From: an uncultured Corynebacterium sp.
GTDB taxonomy: Bacteria; Actinomycetota; Actinomycetes; Mycobacteriales; Mycobacteriaceae
Assembly (NCBI GenBank): GCA_943908385.1
Contig: CALTTF010000095.1
Span: 1 to 6,074 of the forward strand
Reading direction: 5' to 3'
DNA length: 6,074 nucleotides
A program made the translations under genes and the position numbers. Below, piece by piece: positions 1 to 3,860 of this stretch. The first letter of the stretch is position 1, and the number at the start of each line of letters is the position of its first letter. The notes under the pieces are model-generated. The model made no database searches. It saw nothing but the letters and a program-made list of their open reading frames with translations, and was not told where the DNA came from.

Positions 1-97
1 CACCTTTGACGAGCTTGTCGAGCGTTCACGGTGGAGCGTGGAGCTTGCCGAGAGGCAGGAAGAGGCGGAAGCGGAATTTCCTGACTTCCCGTTCTAA
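1..97 (+). CDS. 3' end of an unrecognised protein (partial)
   Basis: An open frame enters from the left edge and stops at TAA (95-97), giving the last 31 residues. The segment is strongly charged: a helix-like Glu/Arg-rich stretch with FDELVERSRW and ELAERQEEAEAEF, ending in an acidic and aromatic tail, FPDFPF. This looks like a soluble C-terminal helix with a hydrophobic tail. I do not recognise the family, and too little is present to assign a function. No hairpin terminator follows the stop. The next recognisable signal is a TATAAT box 22 bases downstream. Confidence 0.55.
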   Translation, partial: TFDELVERSRWSVELAERQEEAEAEFPDFPF

Positions 98-118
98 AAA
101 GCGCTCCTGCTCACGTCA

Positions 119-124
119 TATAAT
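119..124 (+). promoter_or_regulatory. Candidate -10 box (TATAAT) for a truncated gene
   Basis: A perfect TATAAT lies about 100 bases before a well-placed Shine-Dalgarno and GTG start (211-223). No good -35 hexamer lies 16-18 bases upstream, which is common in corynebacterial promoters. The implied transcript would begin near 131 and carry a leader of about 90 bases holding the tandem repeat and hairpin listed separately. The gene it would have served is cut off after its first codons. Confidence 0.4.
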
Positions 125-135
125 TGACTTCTGTC

Positions 136-180
136 GTGTAACCGGAGTCGGAACCCGGTGTCGGAACCCGGTGTAACCGG
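136..180 (+). repeat. 13-bp tandem repeat flanked by GTGTAACCGG
   Basis: GTCGGAACCCGGT occurs twice back to back (147-159 and 160-172). The pair is flanked by two identical copies of GTGTAACCGG (136-145 and 171-180, the second overlapping the last repeat by two bases). The ACCGG/CCGGT elements are mutually complementary, so the block could fold or serve as a multi-site operator. It lies in the predicted leader between the TATAAT box and the GTG start at 221. The repeat is seen directly; a regulatory role is inferred. Confidence 0.6.
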
Positions 181-182
181 GG

Positions 183-216
183 TGTAGCCACGAACCCGCT
201 ACAACTGGTCAGGAGG
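183..216 (+). promoter_or_regulatory. Leader hairpin and strong ribosome binding site
   Basis: TGTAGC (183-188) and GCTACA (198-203) form a 6-bp stem with a 9-base loop. It is followed by a full AGGAGG (211-216) placed four bases before GTG at 221. This is a well-formed translation start with no intact gene behind it. The hairpin could be a leader regulatory structure, but no riboswitch family is recognised. Confidence 0.4.
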
Positions 217-220
217 TTTC

Positions 221-231
221 GTGAAAGCCCC
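221..231 (+). pseudogene. 5' remnant of a gene cut off by a repeat
   Basis: GTG AAA GCC CC follows an ideal AGGAGG and then runs straight into the 63-bp repeat at 232. The frame stays open to 499 as a 92-residue peptide, but beyond the junction it encodes repeat sequence and then the antisense of the lipoprotein gene. It is therefore not a plausible protein. The reading is that the start of a real plus-strand gene survives and its body was lost. The first codons (M K A P S) resemble the start of the neighbouring lipoprotein (M K A A S), but this is too short to mean much, and part of the match is inside the repeat. Confidence 0.35.
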
Positions 232-294
232 GTCATCAGTCGGGACATCGTTGACAGATCAGTCGCGACATGGTGGACAAACCGGTGTCTTGGT
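232..294. repeat. Transposon-end-like repeat, copy 1 (IS481-like relic)
   Basis: This 63-base segment is repeated in the same orientation at 1145-1207 with three mismatches. It contains two 21-base iterons, 236-256 and 259-279, which start 23 bases apart and differ at three positions. Each begins TCAGTCG and ends in GACA. Read on the minus strand, the spaced TGTC / ATGTC pattern resembles the terminal transposase-binding repeats of actinobacterial IS481-type elements; that match is from memory and not a search. No transposase reading frame is attached, so this is a solo end or relic. It separates a beheaded gene start on its left from the lipoprotein gene on its right. Confidence 0.6.
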
Positions 295-319
295 TTTTAT
301 TTTTCCAAGGCGCCGGTTT
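279..319. terminator. Hairpin at the repeat junction, likely terminator
   Basis: Bases 279-293 pair with 305-319 in a 15-bp stem; as plus-strand RNA there are two G-U wobbles and no mismatch. The loop is an 11-base, almost pure T run. The hairpin starts 24 bases beyond the stop of the lipoprotein gene and could end that minus-strand transcript, although on that strand the two wobble pairs become A-C mismatches. The T tract after the stem is short on both strands. The left arm lies inside the 63-bp repeat and the right arm lies outside it. Confidence 0.45.
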
Positions 320-343
320 TCGTTTTCGCGTCAGGGGAGCGAC

Positions 344-955
344 TTAGGCATCGGGGTCGAATTGGACGGAGTCGATCATCGCTTCGATTTCTTTGTCGGT
401 GAGGGTGAGCGCCATGATCTCGAGCCCGGCGGCGCCGTAGTCGCTGCCAGAGACGAAGATCCACGCGCCCCTGACGGTGCCGCCGTCGGAGCTGTTTGAG
501 GTCCATGTGGTCAGCTTGGCTTCATCGGCGTTTTCGATGTCGAGGTCGCGGGACTCGCCGAGTTCGAATTCCGTACCGTGAGTGGTGCTGAACTGGGCGT
601 TGGTCTCGAAGTAGGCCATGTTGGCACCAGCGGTGGGGCCCTGCCCCTGGTCGGAGCTCATGCGGGCGATGTCGGTCGGGTCGTCCAAGTCATTGGCCCA
701 AGATGTGGTGAAGCCGTTCAAAGTCGGTTTGAAGTTCGGATTCTCAGCCCAGTGCTCCGGCAGTTCTACGGAAATGCGTCCCTCTTGGGCGCGCTGCATG
801 TTTCCGTCTGAGGACTCGGAGGAGTCCGCGTCGCTTTGTGCGCTGTCGGGCGAATTCGGGTCCTTACTGTCGGAATCGATCAGGCTGCACGAGCTGAGCA
901 GGGCAGCGCTGGTGAAGATGGTGGCGATGGTGGCTGGAATTGACGCGGCTTTCAT
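344..955 (-). CDS. Secreted lipoprotein of unknown function
   Basis: The product is a 203-residue exported lipoprotein. Residues 1-22 form a signal peptide with a Lys near the N terminus, an Ala/Ile-rich core and a lipobox, LLSSC, so Cys23 would be lipidated and hold the protein on the outer face of the membrane. Residues 24-58 are a Ser/Asp/Glu-rich flexible linker. Residues 60-200 look like a compact domain, starting ISVELPEHW and ending near MIDSVQF. That layout recalls small actinobacterial lipoproteins of the LpqN / PsbP-like type, but this is a weak impression and no catalytic residues are evident. ATG at 955 is preferred because GGGGAG (965-960) lies just upstream; a GTG at 967 would overlap that site and lengthen the signal peptide. 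The gene lies between two rearrangement relics yet looks intact. Confidence 0.85.
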   Translation of the reverse strand: MKAASIPATIATIFTSAALLSSCSLIDSDSKDPNSPDSAQSDADSSESSDGNMQRAQEGRISVELPEHWAENPNFKPTLNGFTTSWANDLDDPTDIARMSSDQGQGPTAGANMAYFETNAQFSTTHGTEFELGESRDLDIENADEAKLTTWTSNSSDGGTVRGAWIFVSGSDYGAAGLEIMALTLTDKEIEAMIDSVQFDPDA

Positions 956-988
956 GATTCTCCCCACAAACGTTGTCTTTGGAAAAGA

Positions 989-994
989 GTTTAA
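989..994 (-). promoter_or_regulatory. Possible -10 box of the lipoprotein gene
   Basis: On the minus strand TAAACT fits the TANNNT pattern of actinobacterial -10 boxes. It lies 33 bases before the ATG at 955. No convincing -35 element is visible. The site sits between the duplicated EamA tail and the lipoprotein start. Confidence 0.25.
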
Positions 995-1034
995 GGGGCA
1001 AGCCGGAGGCGCGTCGTGTTTTCAGGAGCCGAAA

Positions 1035-1143
1035 GCTATTCCTGCACCTGCGCCCTGACGGCAGATCCGCCGGCCTCGCGGCGGGGTGAGGAGCGCCATG
1101 TGATCACGGCGCCGGCAAGGGCGACCATGGGGATGCCGATGAG
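1035..1143. repeat. 109-bp direct repeat, copy A (EamA 3' end)
   Basis: This segment matches 1924-2032 in the same orientation, with five mismatches in 109 bases and no gaps. Similarity stops abruptly on both sides. On the right the boundary coincides with the start of the 63-bp transposon-end-like repeat. Copies A and B bracket the unrecognised plus-strand gene ending at 1887. Confidence 0.9.
1036..1143 (-). pseudogene. Displaced 3' fragment of the EamA exporter gene
   Basis: On the minus strand this encodes the last 35 residues of the exporter at 1925-2815, including the stop codon. It begins LIGIPMVALAG and ends VRAQVQE; the only residue change is Ala for Phe after PMV. There is no start codon or membrane domain: upstream the frame runs directly into the transposon-end-like repeat at 1145. 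An open frame to 1227 exists only because the repeat happens to lack stops, and it should not be annotated as a protein. It marks the position of a former EamA 3' end next to the lipoprotein gene. Confidence 0.85.
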
Positions 1144-1144
1144 T

Positions 1145-1207
1145 GTCATCAGTCGGGACATCGTTGACAGATCAGTCGCGACATGATGGACAAACCGTCG
1201 TCTTGGT
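1145..1207. repeat. Transposon-end-like repeat, copy 2 (IS481-like relic)
   Basis: This is the second copy of the 63-base segment at 232-294 in the same orientation, with three substitutions. Its iterons are 1149-1169 and 1172-1192. Its left edge is flush with the truncated EamA tail: GAG (1141-1143) is followed by T and then GTCATCAG, so the outer end may be TGTCATC. Its right edge runs into sequence that looks protein-coding on the plus strand. No transposase gene is attached. Confidence 0.6.
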
Positions 1208-1395
1208 GTGATGACATTCTGCGCCATGCCCCGACGTACCGGGTGAACCCCGATCTACTCAAGGCTCTTGATGAGGTCCTGTTGGAGTATTCGCTGATCC
1301 GCGGGCGGGGCTGCGGTACCGTTTTTGTGTCCCCCTTCCTTTCCTGGGATTCCCCAGCGTGGACACATCCCGGCGACACGACAAGAGGCAATGAC
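1208..1395 (+). other. Open 5' extension, possible fragment of a lost gene
   Basis: There is no stop in frame with the gene at 1396, and an upstream ATG at 1183 or 1186 would read through this region. The first 32 or so codons (about 1210-1310) look protein-like: DDILRHAPTYRVNPDLLKAL then a Leu/Glu-rich helix, with GC-rich third positions. From about 1315 the translation loses that character (CGTVFVSPFLSWDSPAW). I read this as either the tail of a gene beheaded by the repeat, or upstream sequence that happens to be open. The upstream starts lie inside the transposon-end-like repeat, which argues against them as native starts. Confidence 0.35.
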
Positions 1396-1887
1396 ATGAC
1401 TGGCGGCGCAGAGAAGACACTTTCCGATGAGGCGATCGTCGACCTGCTCGACCTAGGGGCCACCGTCGAGTGGACGCAACCGCGCGACACCACGGCCCAG
1501 CACCTTCTGGACCGGGGCTGGTCACCGACGCGTCGTGGCGTTCGTCTGATGCATCCGGAGGGACTGTCGGGATCGGTGACGGGGGCGTCGGACACTCTTG
1601 CGATCAACCAGGCGCACACGGTGTGGGCACCCGACACAGACACGACCTCCGACGAGTCGGTGCAGCGCATCGCCCATGTCGTCTCCGTGGTTCGTGGCCA
1701 TCTCGATGCCGAGCCGCAGGCCATTCGTCTCGATACGGGGTTCTTCGCCGCGCGTTGGCTGCTGGACAGCGAGGCCTCGGTGCTGGTTGACAGCCGCACC
1801 GTCACCTACAGCTCACCGACGCTGACTGCGGCCGAGACCTTCCGCATCGAAGCGTCCGAGGCGTGGGCCGCGTATCTAGATGAGTAA
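1396..1887 (+). CDS. Unrecognised 163-residue protein, possible immunity-like
   Basis: ATG at 1396 is preferred because AAGAGG (1384-1388 region) lies seven bases upstream; starting at 1183 would give 234 residues but initiate inside a repeat. The product is acidic and soluble, with no signal peptide or membrane segment. It shows alternating helices and strands: an N-terminal helix, DEAIVDLLDLG; a GW-SPT element; a region around TVWAPD; a long helix, ESVQRIAHVVSVVRGHL; then strands with ARWLL and SVLVDSRTV; and a final helix ending in WAAYLDE. This order loosely recalls small actinobacterial immunity-type proteins such as DUF6301, but that is a weak, unverified impression. No toxin gene is visible. 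It is the only intact plus-strand gene in the window, is convergent with the EamA gene, and is bracketed by the two 109-bp EamA-tail copies, which suggests it arrived as an insertion. Confidence 0.7.
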   Translation: MTGGAEKTLSDEAIVDLLDLGATVEWTQPRDTTAQHLLDRGWSPTRRGVRLMHPEGLSGSVTGASDTLAINQAHTVWAPDTDTTSDESVQRIAHVVSVVRGHLDAEPQAIRLDTGFFAARWLLDSEASVLVDSRTVTYSSPTLTAAETFRIEASEAWAAYLDE

Positions 1888-1923
1888 AGAGTGTCGTTTC
1901 TGCCCATCCCTTGGGGCCGGGAC

Positions 1924-2032
1924 GCTATTCCTGCACCTGCGCCCTGACGGCTGACCCGCCGGCCTCGCGGCGGGGTGAGGAGCGCCAAGTGATCACTGCG
2001 CCGGCAAAGGCGACCATGGGGATGCCGATGAG
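1924..2032. repeat. 109-bp direct repeat, copy B (EamA 3' end)
   Basis: This is the functional copy of the 109-bp repeat, forming the last 35 codons and stop of the EamA exporter gene. It differs from copy A (1035-1143) at five positions. Its left edge lies one base past the exporter's stop codon. Confidence 0.9.
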
Positions 2033-2815
2033 CATGCGGGTAGTCAGCTCATCGCCTTTAAAGAGCCAGCCGAGGATAGAACCGACGACAGGATCGAGGG
2101 CGAAGAGCGTGCCGACGACCTGTGCGGAGGTGATCCGTGCAGCCACAGTGTCGGCGCTATAGGGGATGACCACGCCGATCAGGGCGGCGAGGGTGAGGAC
2201 GAGCCAGGAGGTGGGGGAGACGTCGATAAGCTTTGGCGCGGCGATGGGAAGCGTGACAAGTGCTGCGACCGCGACCGATATGGCGAGGTCTGTCAGACCG
2301 CCGCCCTCGGCCTTGCCGACGCGCTCCGCGAAGACGGTGTACGCGGCGAAGAAGCCGCCGGCGAGGAAACCGTAGATGAGGCCCACCGGGTCCATGCCGG
2401 ACGACGGGCCCGCGATGAGCACGACACCGATGAACGCGATGAGCGCCCAGCCGCGTTCGCGCCAGCGTTTGAGCCCCAAAAAGGAGACGGCGCACGGGCC
2501 GAGGAAGTCGAGCGTGACCACGACGCCAAGCGGGAGGCGGTCGACGGCGGCGAAGTAGAACTGGTTCATCGCAGCCATCGCGATGCCGTAGACGCACGCG
2601 TTGATCCAGCGTTGGCGGGTGAATGTGCGCACTGCCGGGCGGAACGCGACGAGTAGCATCACGGCGGCGATGAGCAGCCGGAAAGTCGACACCGCCACGG
2701 TGCCTAGCTCAGCAAAAAGCGTTGACGACACGATCGCCGATGACTGGATGCCCAACGACCCGATCAGCACGAGCACAACAGGCCGCAGATCTACCGCATC
2801 GTTCGTCCGCGCCAC
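1925..2815 (-). CDS. RhtA-like EamA-family exporter
   Basis: This is a 296-residue integral membrane protein of the drug/metabolite transporter superfamily, the usual length for RhtA-type exporters. There are about ten hydrophobic segments in two EamA halves, roughly residues 10-135 and 145-278. The segment RLPLGVVVTLDFLGP near residues 92-106 is the conserved stretch seen in RhtA-like threonine/homoserine exporters. The likely role is proton-driven efflux of amino acids or small metabolites across the cytoplasmic membrane; the substrate cannot be read from sequence. The C terminus is a cytosolic Arg-rich tail ending in AQVQE. The GTG start at 2815 has a perfect AGGAGG (2827-2822) six bases upstream. 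A TATAAG overlaps that site, too close to be its promoter unless the leader is almost absent. It lies 99 bases downstream of the CPBP gene on the same strand, so co-transcription is possible. Confidence 0.92.
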   Translation of the reverse strand: MARTNDAVDLRPVVLVLIGSLGIQSSAIVSSTLFAELGTVAVSTFRLLIAAVMLLVAFRPAVRTFTRQRWINACVYGIAMAAMNQFYFAAVDRLPLGVVVTLDFLGPCAVSFLGLKRWRERGWALIAFIGVVLIAGPSSGMDPVGLIYGFLAGGFFAAYTVFAERVGKAEGGGLTDLAISVAVAALVTLPIAAPKLIDVSPTSWLVLTLAALIGVVIPYSADTVAARITSAQVVGTLFALDPVVGSILGWLFKGDELTTRMLIGIPMVAFAGAVITWRSSPRREAGGSAVRAQVQE

Positions 2816-2865
2816 ACGCCACCTCCTTATACCGAAACAACCCTCCGCGAGAAGCGGAAGAAAAC

Positions 2866-2881
2866 CCGTTCATCGTAACGG
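2866..2881 (-). terminator. Weak hairpin after the CPBP gene
   Basis: On the minus strand CCGTT, a 6-base loop and AACGG form a 5-bp stem followed by GTTTTCTTCC. The position between the CPBP stop and the EamA start suits a partial terminator or attenuator. The stem is short, so read-through into the EamA gene is likely. A second 5-bp stem (2844-2858) lies just downstream. Confidence 0.3.
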
Positions 2882-2883
2882 CA

Positions 2884-2911
2884 GGGCCAGTCCGGGGGAG
2901 GGGCAGGGGGG
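2884..2911 (+). other. Candidate G-quadruplex in an intergenic region
   Basis: On the plus strand four runs of G occur: three (2884-2886), five (2894-2898), four (2900-2903) and six (2906-2911). The loops are 7, 1 and 2 bases, which fits the usual G3+ N1-7 pattern. It begins four bases past the CPBP stop and lies on the template strand for the CPBP-EamA direction. A fold here could slow or stop polymerase between the two genes. The motif is seen directly; the fold and effect are inferred. Confidence 0.45.
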
Positions 2912-2914
2912 CGA

Positions 2915-3622
2915 TTACTCAAAGCCGAACACGAGCAGTTGCACCAACGTGTTATTGCACATGTGCAGAATGAATCCCGCCCACAGCGAACGGTGCCAGC
3001 GGGTCAGCAGAGCCATGGCGAGACCGCCGAAGAACATGTAAATCACGACGGGTGGCGCGATGTGCATCAGCCCGAATACCAGCGAGGTGAGCAGCACGCT
3101 GGAGAAAGCCGGCAGGAGGGTATCCAGGTATCCCATGAGGAGGCGCCGGAACACGAGTTCCTCAAGGAACGGGCCGATCAGCAAATACGCGGCAAACGTG
3201 AACAGCACGAGCATGTCTCCCGCGCGAGACGGGGCCGTTGGGCCCTTCGATTCAACGTGGAGGAGCGAGGATAAGAGCCCCGTGCACAACGCCGCCGCGA
3301 TAATCGCGAGGGGGACCTGCCACAGCAAATGCCAGCCCCGCTTGCCTAACGGCCGAAACCCGAGGGGAAGCCCCCGGCGTTTGAGGTAAACCACCAAGAA
3401 GATGGTGGGGATGACCAGCGACAAGATAATAAGCACCGGCAAGAGTGGTTTGACCATGTCGCCGAGATCCAGACCACTCAACCCGAAAGCTGAGCCAATG
3501 AGCAACGCGTAGACAGCCACCATCGCGCCCATGCCGACGAGCATGTCTTTGAGCTGCGGGCGGATGCTTAGCGGATCAAGCTTCCTAATGTCCATTCCAG
3601 GAGATTGCATCCTAATGTCCAT
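2915..3622 (-). CDS. CPBP-family intramembrane metalloprotease
   Basis: This is a 235-residue membrane protein with the three signature motifs of the CPBP (CAAX protease / bacteriocin-processing, Abi) family. Motif 1 is EExxxR (Glu154, Glu155, Arg159, in FLEELVFRR). Motif 2 is FxxxH (Phe183, His187, in FGLMHI). Motif 3 is HxxxN (His220, Asn224, in HMCNN). All predicted catalytic residues are present, so it is probably active as a membrane-embedded glutamate peptidase. About six to seven hydrophobic segments are visible. Prokaryotic members act in bacteriocin self-immunity, peptide maturation or membrane-protein quality control; the substrate here is unknown and no bacteriocin gene is nearby. 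Starts at 3622 or 3595 are both possible because ATGGACATTAGG is duplicated. Neither has a good Shine-Dalgarno, and 3622 fits leaderless initiation. Confidence 0.9.
   Translation of the reverse strand: MDIRMQSPGMDIRKLDPLSIRPQLKDMLVGMGAMVAVYALLIGSAFGLSGLDLGDMVKPLLPVLIILSLVIPTIFLVVYLKRRGLPLGFRPLGKRGWHLLWQVPLAIIAAALCTGLLSSLLHVESKGPTAPSRAGDMLVLFTFAAYLLIGPFLEELVFRRLLMGYLDTLLPAFSSVLLTSLVFGLMHIAPPVVIYMFFGGLAMALLTRWHRSLWAGFILHMCNNTLVQLLVFGFE
3584..3622 (-). repeat. 12-bp direct repeat at the CPBP start codon
   Basis: ATGGACATTAGG occurs at 3622-3611 and again, in the same frame, at 3595-3584, with starts 27 bases apart. It encodes M-D-I-R twice, at residues 1-4 and 10-13. It gives the gene two equivalent start codons with the same downstream context. 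The repeat is exact; a small tandem-type duplication is the likely origin. Confidence 0.75.
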
Positions 3623-3628
3623 GCTGGC

Positions 3629-3634
3629 AGCTTA
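3629..3634 (-). promoter_or_regulatory. Candidate -10 box for a leaderless CPBP transcript
   Basis: On the minus strand TAAGCT fits TANNNT, and its last base lies seven bases before the A of the ATG at 3622. That is the spacing expected when transcription starts on the start codon itself. It agrees with the lack of a ribosome binding site, and leaderless genes are common in Corynebacterium. No -35 element is clear. Nothing else was recognised in 3635-3800. Confidence 0.35.
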
Positions 3635-3802
3635 TCGACGGCGCGGGGCAGACACACAGCCCAGTCTGCTTCCCAGCACCATTGCCAGCCAACCCTGAGG
3701 CAACCCCGATGGAACCGGCATTGGTTCGTCATTGCCCTCAACGGTTTATGGCCCATAGTTGTTCTTGCGCGCGACAAGCGCGGCACGGGAAAATGACAGC
3801 AG

Positions 3803-3840
3803 ATCGGCCCGCACCCTCCAGCGAGAAGGTGCGGGCCGAT
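3803..3840 (-). terminator. Strong hairpin terminator after the secreted peptidase
   Basis: ATCGGCCCGCACC (3803-3815) and its exact complement (3828-3840) form a 13-bp GC-rich stem with a 12-base loop. It begins 20 bases past the stop of the secreted peptidase on the minus strand. The T tract beyond it is broken (CTGCTGTCATTTT), so termination may depend mainly on the stem. It should insulate the CPBP gene from the peptidase transcript. Confidence 0.75.
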
Positions 3841-3860
3841 TTGTGTGCGCGGAGTAGTTT

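Noticed and set aside
136..203. A CRISPR array or riboswitch in the repeat-rich leader
   Set aside because: Only two 13-bp tandem copies are present with no spacers, and no known riboswitch core could be recognised.
618..1058. A 146-codon plus-strand frame antisense to the lipoprotein gene
   Set aside because: The opposite strand encodes a convincing lipobox lipoprotein, and this frame shows no recognisable feature.
1036..1227. A 63-codon minus-strand frame joining the repeat to the EamA tail
   Set aside because: It is a chance fusion of repeat sequence with a 35-codon gene fragment. A lone C-terminal tail with one partial membrane segment is not a likely functional protein.
1149..1805. A 218-codon minus-strand open frame across the orphan gene
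   Set aside because: Its translation is Ser/Arg-rich and low in structure, typical of antisense shadow. It also runs into the transposon-end-like repeat and has no good ribosome site.
2827..2832. TATAAG as the promoter of the EamA gene
   Set aside because: It abuts the AGGAGG, so a transcript starting from it would lose the ribosome site. The overlap is probably chance.
3568..3796. Short open frames on both strands upstream of the CPBP gene
   Set aside because: They are 60-70 codons with odd composition, no ribosome site and no family resemblance. The region is better read as intergenic.
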